A stretch of DNA of 29,944 nucleotides from JAYZDP01 sp036337765 (GTDB lineage Bacteria > Acidobacteriota > Thermoanaerobaculia > Multivoradales > Multivoraceae): NCBI GenBank assembly GCA_036337765.1, contig JAYZDP010000211.1, positions 1-29,944 of the forward strand, read 5' to 3'. How positions within the stretch are numbered: position 1 is the first letter of the stretch; every line of letters starts with the position of its first letter. Below are positions 1 through 7,351 of this stretch, in pieces. The notes beneath the pieces were generated by a model. That model had not been told where the DNA came from, made no database searches, and saw only the letters and a program-made list of their open reading frames with translations. Both the position numbers and the translations under genes were made by a program.

Positions 1-2208
1 CTGGCCCTGCGGAGTCACGCCGGTGATGTCGACGTCTGGCCCCAGCTCGTAGGTCCGGTACTTGAAGCCGTTGGGGGCTACCTGCTCGGCTGCCAGGACC
101 CGGTAGGTCGTACGAAATCCACCGATCGGATCGAACGACTCCAGTGCGAAACCGGGTGGATCGATCCTGCGATGGCAGCTGTTACAGGTCGGATCGGAGC
201 GGTGCTTGTCGAGCTGCTCGCGAATGGTGGTGGCGCCTCGGGTGTCCGGCTCAAGTCCCTCGACTCCGGCGGGCGGTGGCGGTGCCGGCTGCCCGAGCAG
301 ATTGTCGAGCACGAAGTTTCCGCGCGGCACCGGCGAGGTCGTGGTGCCGTTGGCGGTGATCTTGTGGATCGAGGCCTGGGTCAGAAGACCTCCCCGCGGG
401 CTGTCTTCGGCAAGGACGACCTTGCGCATCTCCTGGCCTTCGACGCCCTCGATGCCGTAGTGCTCGGCGAGGCGCCGGTTGAGGAACGTGAAGTCGGAAT
501 CGATCAAGTTGCCGATTCCGAGGTCTTCCTCTACCAACTCGGCCAGAAAGAGCCGTGTCTCCTTTCCCATCGCCTGCCCCAGCCGGCCGTCGAATTCGGG
601 GTAGAGGATCTTGTCGGGTGTGGTCTGGAGCAGCTCGTAGAGACGGAAGGCCTGGCCGGCGAAATCGTCGATGAAGCGCTCGCTGCGGGGATCGTCGAGC
701 AGTCGGTCCACCTGGTGCGCGAGCACCTGGGGGTCGGACAACCGCCCCGCGCTCGCCAGCTCGAGAAGCTCTTCGTCTGGCGTGCTGCGCCACAAGAAGT
801 ACGACAGGCGCGTGGCCAGGCCGTAGTCGTCGAGCTCCCCAGGCTCAGCGACGTGGTAGATGAACGGTGGGGCCGAGAGGATCGCGCCCAGCGGAATGCG
901 CACCGCGTCGACGAACGGCTGGCCGTCGGCCAGGAGAGGCTTCGCCAGGCTGGCGTAGGCTTCGAGCTCACCGTCGTCGAGCGGCCTGCGGAAGGCGCGG
1001 GGAGCGAAGTTGGCGACCACCTCCGCGACGTGCTCGAGCGGTTCCTTGGTGAGCACGGGCTGGCCTTCGTCGTCGAAGGCGATGCCGACGAGCAGCTCCT
1101 GAGTGCTGCGGGGCGGCCAGCCGTCGAACAGTGGCCCCTCGATCGTCAGGGAACGAACGGCGATGCCCTCGCCCTTGTACTCCTTGACGTTGTTCTCAGG
1201 CGTGAAGTAGCCGGTGTAGTCGTCCGGCGGAACCCTCAGGTCCGCGACGGACGGTGCGATCAGATCGCCGGCCCATAGATACGGCGTGAGCTCGACGACG
1301 CGGCCCTCCCCATTGACGAGATCGAAGGAGCCGATGAGATCGTTCAGCGAGGCGGCGGCGCCTGGCTTGTCGCCCTGGAAGATCGTCATCGTGACCGGCG
1401 ACTTCGCTTGGTAAGGGTAGGCGTCGAAAGTGGCGCGGTAGCGACCCGGATAGGCGACGCCGAAACCCTCGGTCATGCTGTGGAAGGTGTAGGTCGAGCC
1501 GGTGTCGAAGAACATCACGGCTGCGTCGTCGAGCATCTTGACAATGCCGGCGCCGAGGAACTCGCCGTTCGCGATGAGGTCCAGGTACGTGGACTTCGAG
1601 TAGTTGATCGTGCGGTTCTGGGTCTCCGGACGCGGGCCGGTCTTGAGCGCGTGGTCGAGTGCGCGGTCGGCGGCCTCGAGGTACTTGCGGATGTGCAGCG
1701 GCGAGATCCCCTGGTTCTCGGCCACGATGTCGAAACCACCGGTGTCGGCCTCCTCCGGCAGGGTCTGACTGAGACGCCTCCCCACCGCGCCGTCCACGTG
1801 CAGCAGATCCTCGATCGTGTACTCGTACTCGAGTCGGGTGAGCCGGCGCAGAGGCGTGCGCTGGCCGGCGCGCTCTGCGAGGTTGGCCTCCACCAGGGCG
1901 GTCTTCAGAGCGGCCATGGCGGGTCCGAGGACGGCCTCATCCGGTCGCCTCGCCGTGTCCGGGGGCATCTCGCCGCTGTCGACCCGCTCGAAGATCCGCT
2001 CCCAAGTACTGAAGGTCGCGCGATCCGTGAGATCACTGCCCAGGGTAGTCAGGTTGAGCGGGGTCTGGGTCTTCTCACCGTGACACTGGAGACACGAAGC
2101 CTCGAAGAGCGGGGTCACGTCGGCCGGGATCGAGCCGGCCGAAGCCACGCCTGGGATGAGCCCTACGCCAAGGGCAAGAAGGAAGTGCAGCGGTCGTTCT
2201 CTGAGCAT
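1..2208 (-). CDS. Secreted di-haem DUF1587/DUF1595/DUF1592/DUF1588 protein, 3' end outside window
   Basis: The frame is open from the ATG at 2208 to the left edge, giving 736 residues with no stop, so the C-terminus (expected DUF1585) lies outside. Residues 1-24 form a signal peptide ending VASA. A cytochrome-type region follows, with CLQCH at 39-43 and a possible axial Met in EMPP (80-83). The domain order matches the planctomycete/acidobacterial family: DUF1587 from about 119 (RLTRLEYEYTIEDLL), DUF1595 near 400 (FAPRAFRRPL), DUF1592 near 455 (ATRLSYFLWRSTPDEELLELA begins here), and DUF1588 from about 600. A second haem motif, CNSCH, lies at 675-679, followed by RIDPPGFALESFDPIGGFR. Such proteins are thought to be exported electron-transfer or oxidative enzymes, but no reaction is established. 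The gene has its own -10 box six bases before the ATG and no Shine-Dalgarno. Family assignment is secure; role is unknown. Confidence 0.93.
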   Translation of the reverse strand, partial: MLRERPLHFLLALGVGLIPGVASAGSIPADVTPLFEASCLQCHGEKTQTPLNLTTLGSDLTDRATFSTWERIFERVDSGEMPPDTARRPDEAVLGPAMAALKTALVEANLAERAGQRTPLRRLTRLEYEYTIEDLLHVDGAVGRRLSQTLPEEADTGGFDIVAENQGISPLHIRKYLEAADRALDHALKTGPRPETQNRTINYSKSTYLDLIANGEFLGAGIVKMLDDAAVMFFDTGSTYTFHSMTEGFGVAYPGRYRATFDAYPYQAKSPVTMTIFQGDKPGAAASLNDLIGSFDLVNGEGRVVELTPYLWAGDLIAPSVADLRVPPDDYTGYFTPENNVKEYKGEGIAVRSLTIEGPLFDGWPPRSTQELLVGIAFDDEGQPVLTKEPLEHVAEVVANFAPRAFRRPLDDGELEAYASLAKPLLADGQPFVDAVRIPLGAILSAPPFIYHVAEPGELDDYGLATRLSYFLWRSTPDEELLELASAGRLSDPQVLAHQVDRLLDDPRSERFIDDFAGQAFRLYELLQTTPDKILYPEFDGRLGQAMGKETRLFLAELVEEDLGIGNLIDSDFTFLNRRLAEHYGIEGVEGQEMRKVVLAEDSPRGGLLTQASIHKITANGTTTSPVPRGNFVLDNLLGQPAPPPPAGVEGLEPDTRGATTIREQLDKHRSDPTCNSCHRRIDPPGFALESFDPIGGFRTTYRVLAAEQVAPNGFKYRTYELGPDVDITGVTPQGQ

Positions 2209-2214
2209 TGATCG

Positions 2215-2220
2215 ATCCTA
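2215..2220 (-). promoter_or_regulatory. -10 box TAGGAT of the DUF1592 gene, probably leaderless
   Basis: On the minus strand TAGGAT is followed by six bases and then the ATG at 2208. A start point six or seven bases after the box would fall on the start codon. No Shine-Dalgarno and no clear -35 box are visible. It belongs to the TAnnnT set seen across the window. Confidence 0.5.
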
Positions 2221-2402
2221 GCCTGCATAAGGCCGGCGGTCCCACGGCCCCTGTGGTGCCGAAAGATGGCGGATTATCTCCCGTAACGGCGAACAATCAC
2301 GTCAGCCGATCGGAACGCCATCGCCTCGACGGCCGCGGCCCAAGAGCCAGTTGACTCGCGATGTGGGCTCACGAGATGGGAAGGCTGGCTAGGAGGTCGG
2401 CG

Positions 2403-3716
2403 TCAGAGCCCGGCGTGGCGTGCGATGGCCCAGATCCGGGATCGGCAGCGCACAAACATCGTGCCGCCGGCGATCGCGGGTGTCGACATGCACGGCTCGC
2501 CCATGTCGATGGCAGCGAGCTCCTCGAAGGGGGGCTCCGCCGAAAGGATGTGGACTTCCCCGACTTCGCTGACGAAGAACACGCGGCCGTCGCTGGCGAC
2601 TGGCGAAGCGCTGATGGTGGTGTCCAGGCGCCTGCGGTGGAGGCGCTCGCCGGTGCGCAGATCGAGGACGTTGAGGATGCCGGTGTCGCGGGCGTAAAAG
2701 ACGCGGCCACGGTAGGCGACCGGCGTCGAGGTGTAGGGCCCGCCGTTGCCGGAGGTCCACAACAGCTCCTCGCCCTCGACGTCCCCCTCCGCCTCGATGG
2801 AGATGGCGTGCAGCTCCATGCCTCGAAACCCGCCGGCGAGGACCACCCGATCGTCGGCCACGAAAGGCGTCGGCGTCTTCACCTGCAGGTCACGCTCGAA
2901 ACGCCACAGCTCCTTCCCGGTGGCGGCGTCGAGACCGCGGTCGAAGTCGCCTCCGACGACGATGAGCTGGGTCCGGTTGTCGCTCTCATGGATCGTCGGT
3001 GTGGCCCATACGGGCTTTTCCTGTCGTTCGACCTTCCACAGCTCGGCGCCGGTCGCGAGGTCGTAGGCGACGATGAACGAGTCGGAGTGACGGTCAACCT
3101 GCACGAACACGCGTCCGTCGTGGATCGTGGGAGAGCTTGCGTGTCCCCACTGAGAGCTCGGGTCACCGAAGAGACCGGGGTCGAGGACCCCGAGGTCGTG
3201 GCGCCAGCGCTCTTGACCGTCGAAGTCAAAGGTGACGATGCCCTCCGAGGCGAAGATCGCGACGACGGAGTCTTGCGTGGCCGCCGGGGTTGCGTTGGCC
3301 TGGCTCGACTTCGGGTGCCGGTTCGCACGCGGCGATCCGGTGTGCGCCTCCCTCACCCAGTCGAGCGCTCCCGTAGCGGCGTCGAGGCGATAGAGGCGCC
3401 ATGAGAACTCGCGCTCGGTGTCTTTCGGCATCGCAGTGCGCGTATCTCCGAGCACCATCTCCAACTCGCCGTCGGTGACGGCCGTGGCGACGAAGACCTT
3501 GCCGGCGACGACGATGGGGCTCGAGTGCCCGGTGCCCGGGATCTCTCGACTCCAGAGCACGTTGGCGCCCGTCTCGGGGTTCCAGGACTCTGGAAGCTCC
3601 TCGTGGTCGGCCACGCCCCGTGCGAACGGACCACGAAAGGAGGGCCAGTCGGCGGCGTCGAGCGTCTGGGGGGACAGGCCGAGCACCGTCAGAGCCAGCA
3701 GGGACCGTAGTATCAC
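2403..3716 (-). CDS. Secreted PQQ-like beta-propeller protein
   Basis: This protein has 437 residues and starts with GTG directly after the TAG of the upstream hydrolase (zero-base gap), so translation is probably coupled. Residues 1-21 are a signal peptide (MILRSLLALTVLGLS, then DAADW). The mature protein opens with WPSFRGP, the usual start of this quinoprotein-like family. It carries repeated blade motifs such as YDLATGAELWKVERQ, DAATGKELWRFER and LDLRTGERLHRRRLD, typical of PQQ_2/BamB-like eight-bladed propellers. It should act in the periplasm. No cytochrome motif is present and true PQQ binding is not shown; many members are binding or scaffold proteins. It is the last gene of the CoA-ligase/hydrolase operon, and a close family member lies at 9016-10371. 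The family call is secure, function open. Confidence 0.9.
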   Translation of the reverse strand: MILRSLLALTVLGLSPQTLDAADWPSFRGPFARGVADHEELPESWNPETGANVLWSREIPGTGHSSPIVVAGKVFVATAVTDGELEMVLGDTRTAMPKDTEREFSWRLYRLDAATGALDWVREAHTGSPRANRHPKSSQANATPAATQDSVVAIFASEGIVTFDFDGQERWRHDLGVLDPGLFGDPSSQWGHASSPTIHDGRVFVQVDRHSDSFIVAYDLATGAELWKVERQEKPVWATPTIHESDNRTQLIVVGGDFDRGLDAATGKELWRFERDLQVKTPTPFVADDRVVLAGGFRGMELHAISIEAEGDVEGEELLWTSGNGGPYTSTPVAYRGRVFYARDTGILNVLDLRTGERLHRRRLDTTISASPVASDGRVFFVSEVGEVHILSAEPPFEELAAIDMGEPCMSTPAIAGGTMFVRCRSRIWAIARHAGL

Positions 3717-4427
3717 CTACTGACCCTCGGGTCGCGTCGACTCGAGAAAGTCGAACAGCGCCCTTCCTCCCGCCAGCCGGCGGAGGGTGTGTCCCTCACC
3801 GGGGAAGAGCGAGAGCTCCACGTTCCCGTCGAGCTCCTGGAGCAGGGTCTCGGCCGTGCGCATCAGCTCGAGCCAGGCGGGGTTTTCCTGTTCACCCGCC
3901 CACATGCGCAATGGGATCTCTGCGATCCGGCCGAGTCGGTCGAGATCGGAGGGTGTGGGCCAGCCGGGCAGTGTCGCGATCGAATGGAACAGTTCCGGGT
4001 GGAGGATCGCGATACGGAACGACGACCGGCCACCGTTCGAGACGCCGGCGACGTGAAACTTGCCGCCTTCGGGCGGATAGCTCTCGGCGACCTCGGCTAG
4101 TAGCTCGGGCAGGTACTTCTCGGCGCCCAGGACGAAGGTCTGCCCTCCGGGTGCGGCAGGGCTGACGACGACCCAGCCGCGCGCTTCCGCTTCACGGATG
4201 TAGTAGAGATCGAGCCCCCACTCGACCATGCCCACCGTCTGCGGGCCTGGCGGCAGGGCAAGCAGCACTGGATAGCTGTCGCGTTCTTCGGTCGGCGCGA
4301 CCAGGCGGTAGCTGAGCTTCGTGCCATCGGGCGTTGTCGTTCGCTGCCAGCCGCGATCCTCGGCGAGGGTGGGTGCTGCGGCCGCGAGAGCGGTACAGGC
4401 CAGGACGAGGCCACGGGTGAGAGTCAC
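3717..4427 (-). CDS. Secreted alpha/beta hydrolase (esterase/depolymerase-like)
   Basis: This 236-residue protein has a signal peptide of about 22 residues (ends PTLA). The nucleophile elbow is GVSNGG with Ser130, and the probable catalytic His is His213 in FPGEGHT. The acid is unclear: the usual Asp position after strand 7 reads WAGEQEN, so Glu179 or another residue may serve. The layout resembles dienelactone-hydrolase/PHB-depolymerase-type esterases, and the length fits a lidless fold. The start is GTG at 4427, with AAGGAG at 4435-4440 seven bases away. The GTG overlaps the TGA of the acyl-CoA ligase by four bases (GTGA), so the two are co-translated. It may release acids outside the cytoplasm for the ligase to activate; that link is inference from operon order. 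Confidence 0.88.
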   Translation of the reverse strand: MTLTRGLVLACTALAAAAPTLAEDRGWQRTTTPDGTKLSYRLVAPTEERDSYPVLLALPPGPQTVGMVEWGLDLYYIREAEARGWVVVSPAAPGGQTFVLGAEKYLPELLAEVAESYPPEGGKFHVAGVSNGGRSSFRIAILHPELFHSIATLPGWPTPSDLDRLGRIAEIPLRMWAGEQENPAWLELMRTAETLLQELDGNVELSLFPGEGHTLRRLAGGRALFDFLESTRPEGQ

Positions 4428-6043
4428 GTGCAGGCTCCTTCGGTTGCCGCGAGACTGCCGGTCTCGATCGCGGCCTGTGCCATGTCGCGTAGCCGGGTGC
4501 GTTGGATCTTGGTGCCGTTGGCGCTCAAGGTAGTCGGAAACTCGTCGACGGCGAAGACGCGTGAGGGTACCTTGAACCTGGCGAGTCCCGCGCGGCAGTG
4601 CTCGCGCAGCAGGTCTTCGTCGAGTTCGGCGCCCGCGGCCAACGTCACGAAGCCGACGGCACGCGGACCCTCGGGCGTCGTCACGTCGACCACCTGGCTG
4701 CCGTCCACACTCACATGCGTTGCCAGGCAGGCCTCGATCTCGGCCGGAGCGACCAGGAAGCCGCCCAGGCGCAGCACGTCGCCCATCCGCGACAGGAAGA
4801 CGAAGCCGCCGTCGTCGGTGGTGGTGCCCATGTCGCCGCTGCGAAGGTACCCGTCCTCGGTGAAGGCCTCGCGGGTGGCTGCGGGGTTGCCGAAGTATTC
4901 CTTCATCATCGACGCACCCCTTAACTCGAGCTCTCCCTGCTCGCCGGGCGCCAGGATCTCGCCGCTTTCGGGGTCGCGCACCCGGAACAACGCCTCGGTC
5001 GAGATGGGCACGCCGCCGCCCCGGATTCGGCGCGCGAAGGTCTGGCTCGAGGGCTGGCGCGAGAAGAACGCCTGCACCTCGCTCATGCCGTAGAGCCCAT
5101 AGAGCTCGAGGCCGCGCTCACGGGCCCGCGCTGGGAGGTCTTCGAGCGCCGGGTCGAAGAGCGCGTAGTAGCACTTCTTGACGCTCGGAAAGACCGGCGT
5201 GTCGTTTCCTAGGTCGAGCCAACTCGCCACCATGCCGTCGGTGGCGAAGAGGGTCTCGACCGCGTGCTCGTCGATCAGGCGCGCGGCCTCCGCGGCGTCG
5301 AAGGCGCTGGTGACGATCAGCGGTCGGCCCGCGGCCAGGCCCGCTGTCAGCTGGCAGAAGCCGAAGACACCACAGAACGGCAGCGCCTGCAGCAGCCCGC
5401 CGCGGTCGAGCTCGAACTCTGCCGCCACGGTGCGGGCGTGGCGCGCGATGCTGGCATGGGTGTGCAGCACGAACTTCGGCTTGCTGGTCGTGCCAGAAGT
5501 GGTGAAGGTGTTCGAGCCGAGATCGGGCGCGGCATGATCTCCCTCGAACGGGGACGCCGATTCGATCTCGACCCAGTGCACGGACCGGCAGTGAGCGAGC
5601 GCCGACGGCGTCTCGCCGGCGGTCTCCCCCTCGTCGTAGAGCACCAGGCTCTCGAGGCCCTTCAACATTGCCGGCTCGATGCCGCCGAGGATGCCGAGAA
5701 AGTCGATGCCGCGGAACTCGGGCCACATGACCAAGGCTCTGGCACCCGAGCGTTCGATGAGATCGCCGACCTCGTGCGATCGAAAGCGGGTGTTGACCGC
5801 CGAGGCGATGGCTCCGAGTCGCGCCAGGCCGAGCACCGCCACGACGTAGGCGGGACAGTTCGGCAGCCACATGGCGACACGGTCGCCCCTCGCGATTCCG
5901 AGCTCGGCGAAGCCCTGGGCGGCACGCCGGCTGGCCAGCGCGAGCTTCGAGTAGTAGTAGCTGCGGCCCTCGTAGACCAGGCCCACATCGTCAGGCCGCT
6001 CGGTCACATGCCTGTCGATGAGATCGGGGATCGTGTCGCGCAC
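4424..6043 (-). CDS. AMP-dependent acyl-CoA synthetase/ligase
   Basis: This 539-residue cytoplasmic enzyme belongs to the ANL superfamily and activates a carboxylic acid to an acyl-adenylate and then an acyl-CoA. The P-loop is TTSGTTSKPK at 181-190, with Ser where Gly is usual. YGLYGMSE is the A5-type motif, GYLRSGDMG carries the ATP-ribose Asp, and LRLGGFLVAPAEIE is the A8 hinge. The catalytic Lys is Lys512 in SANGTKIQR. All elements needed for adenylation and thioesterification are present. The start is GTG at 6043, six bases after the TAG of the upstream small frame; a strong Shine-Dalgarno is lacking, so coupling is likely. It overlaps the following hydrolase by four bases. Substrate cannot be read; short/medium-chain or aryl acids are equally possible. 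Confidence 0.92.
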   Translation of the reverse strand: MRDTIPDLIDRHVTERPDDVGLVYEGRSYYYSKLALASRRAAQGFAELGIARGDRVAMWLPNCPAYVVAVLGLARLGAIASAVNTRFRSHEVGDLIERSGARALVMWPEFRGIDFLGILGGIEPAMLKGLESLVLYDEGETAGETPSALAHCRSVHWVEIESASPFEGDHAAPDLGSNTFTTSGTTSKPKFVLHTHASIARHARTVAAEFELDRGGLLQALPFCGVFGFCQLTAGLAAGRPLIVTSAFDAAEAARLIDEHAVETLFATDGMVASWLDLGNDTPVFPSVKKCYYALFDPALEDLPARARERGLELYGLYGMSEVQAFFSRQPSSQTFARRIRGGGVPISTEALFRVRDPESGEILAPGEQGELELRGASMMKEYFGNPAATREAFTEDGYLRSGDMGTTTDDGGFVFLSRMGDVLRLGGFLVAPAEIEACLATHVSVDGSQVVDVTTPEGPRAVGFVTLAAGAELDEDLLREHCRAGLARFKVPSRVFAVDEFPTTLSANGTKIQRTRLRDMAQAAIETGSLAATEGACT

Positions 6044-6049
6044 GCTGTG

Positions 6050-6295
6050 CTACCCGACCCGGTACTTCTCGACCATCGCCGCGTCGATTGCCAATCCGTT
6101 GCCCGGGCGGTCGTCGGGTGCGATGAAGCCGTCTTTCGGAAGTGGCGGATCCTCCCACCAGATCGCGAAGCCGTTCTGCTCGAGGTCGACGATCGTCACC
6201 CCTAGCCCGTTGCGTGGTTGCGCCATGGTCGCGTCTTGAAACGGCGGCGCGTCGGCCTTGTGAACGGCGGTCGTCTTGACAGCGGTGATCTTCAT
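6050..6295 (-). pseudogene. Internally deleted mandelate racemase/muconate-lactonizing (enolase superfamily) gene
   Basis: This intact 81-codon frame looks like the two ends of one enolase-superfamily protein joined together. It begins MKITAVKTTAV, the classic N-terminal strand of the capping domain. It ends LPKDGFIAPDDRPGNGLAID followed by AAMVEKYRVG, which resembles the extreme C-terminus of the family (PxRPGLGxxxDEexvxxYRV). Full-length members have about 360-400 residues; the whole metal-binding barrel is missing, so no catalysis is possible. The start has a good Shine-Dalgarno (TGGAGATC) and the frame leads the CoA-ligase operon. It could instead be a small expressed protein kept for translational coupling to the ligase. 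Recognition of both ends is from memory of the family, not from a search. Confidence 0.5.
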
Positions 6296-6404
6296 GGCGA
6301 TCTCCAGGGGTTGTTCGTAAGTACGCCTTCGACAGCGTCGCGTCGAGTCCTATCGGCGAGCCTGGGCCTGTGCGGCCTTGAGCGTCCTCCGCAAGGACAG
6401 TAAC

Positions 6405-6481
6405 GCTAGCGGGGCCGTGGTATGAGGGCGTCGAATCGAAGCCGACCCGTCATGGAGCATGACTACCGCGGCTGCGCTAGC
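6405..6481. repeat. Palindromic element, copy 1, overlapping the stop codon of the 6477-7253 gene
   Basis: The left arm is GCTAGCGGGGCCGTGGTA (6405-6422). The right arm, read on the minus strand, is GCTAGCGCAGCCGCGGTA, ending at 6481. The arms pair over 18 bases with three mismatches, across a loop of roughly 40 bases. A near-identical arrangement of 79 bp lies at 19352-19430. In both, the outer GCTAGC supplies the TAG stop of an enoyl-CoA hydratase-family gene, while the inner parts differ. It could be a REP/MITE-like element or a transcript 3'-end structure. Confidence 0.7.
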
Positions 6482-7253
6482 GGCCCAGGTAGTTGGGCTC
6501 TCGTTTCTCCAGGAATGCAGCCACGCCTTCCTTGTGGTCCTCGGTCTGGAAGAGCTCTGCGAGGCTGGAGCTGACCCAGCGGCCTAGCTCGTGCCAGTCG
6601 GGGTCGCGGGCGTCTCGCAAGCCGGCCTTGATCTTTTGGACGGCCAGTGGGGGATTGGACGCGATCGTACCGGCGAGTGCCATCGCGGTTGGCAGCAGGT
6701 CATCGTGCGGAACCACTCGCGAGACGAGTCGCAGGTTGCGGGCTTCGTTGGCATCGATGATGCGCCCGGTGAAGAGTAGCTCGGCAGCGGTCTCCCGCCC
6801 GGCGATCTCGGCCAGTCTCGCCAGGCCCGGCACGTCGCAGCACAGGCCTCGCTTGACGAACAGCTCACCGAGGCGCGCCTTCTCCGAGGCGACCCGGATG
6901 TCGGCCATGAGCGCTAGCTCCATGCCCCAGCCGACGGCCGCGCCGTTGATGGCCGCGATGATGGGAACGTCGGTGTGAAGCAGTGCGTCCGCGGCAGGGG
7001 TGAGCCGCGGCGCTCGCTTCAGGCGGTTGCGGACCTCGTCGCCGGCGGCCACCATCACCTGCTTGACGTCGTCGCCAGAGCAGAAGGCGGGATCTTCTCC
7101 GGTGATGACGAGGCAGCGTGCCTCGGTCGTTCGCACGGCCTGCTCGAGTTCGGCGTAGGTGGTGTGGGTGAGCGCGTTGCGCGCCTGTGGCCGATCGAGG
7201 GTGATGACGCCGACGTCGCCGTGTAGGTCGTAGCGAAGCTCGGTATGGCTCAT
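6477..7253 (-). CDS. Enoyl-CoA hydratase/isomerase family protein
   Basis: This 258-residue crotonase-fold protein is of normal family length. The first oxyanion-hole segment reads AFCSGDDVKQV (57-67). The second reads INGAAVGWGMELAL, with Glu112 at the position of the first catalytic Glu of mitochondrial enoyl-CoA hydratase. The second catalytic Glu site (usually in GQPEI) is Phe here; instead an Asp140 follows in KRGLCCDVPGLARL, as in several isomerase or specialised hydratase subgroups. A CoA-thioester hydratase or isomerase step is therefore likely, but not classical hydration for certain. The ATG at 7253 is preceded by GAGGATC. The stop TAG lies within the GCTAGC end of a palindromic repeat. 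A diverged paralogue lies at 19426-20241. Confidence 0.9.
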   Translation of the reverse strand: MSHTELRYDLHGDVGVITLDRPQARNALTHTTYAELEQAVRTTEARCLVITGEDPAFCSGDDVKQVMVAAGDEVRNRLKRAPRLTPAADALLHTDVPIIAAINGAAVGWGMELALMADIRVASEKARLGELFVKRGLCCDVPGLARLAEIAGRETAAELLFTGRIIDANEARNLRLVSRVVPHDDLLPTAMALAGTIASNPPLAVQKIKAGLRDARDPDWHELGRWVSSSLAELFQTEDHKEGVAAFLEKREPNYLGR

Positions 7254-7295
7254 GGGCTGGATCCTCGTCGTGCTGGTGGGCTGGGAAGGGCTGGC

Positions 7296-7301
7296 AGTCT
7301 A
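7296..7301 (-). promoter_or_regulatory. -10 box TAGACT upstream of the 7253 hydratase gene
   Basis: TAGACT on the minus strand gives a predicted leader of about 35 bases that contains the GAGGATC ribosome site. It has the same GCTAGACT/GGTAGACT look as the box before the amidohydrolase gene. No -35 box is evident. Confidence 0.35.
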
Positions 7302-7316
7302 GCTCTGCGGCGGTGA

Positions 7317-7322
7317 TACCGT
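7317..7322 (+). promoter_or_regulatory. Possible -10 box TACCGT for the carboxylesterase operon
   Basis: GATACCGTCG fits TAnnnT and would give a leader of about 23 bases holding AGGAGGTG (7340-7347) before the ATG at 7352. It is the weakest member of the set because the match is short. Confidence 0.25.
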
Positions 7323-7351
7323 CGATTCAACCAGTCCTCAGGAGGTGGAAG

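Noticed and set aside
172..1278. Long plus-strand open frame of 368 codons
   Set aside because: It is antisense to the DUF1592 gene, whose minus-strand product has a signal peptide, two haem motifs and full domain order. The plus-strand product has no recognisable motif.
7313..7351. Upstream ATG of the carboxylesterase
   Set aside because: It lies before the ribosome site and would put 13 residues ahead of the Tat signal.
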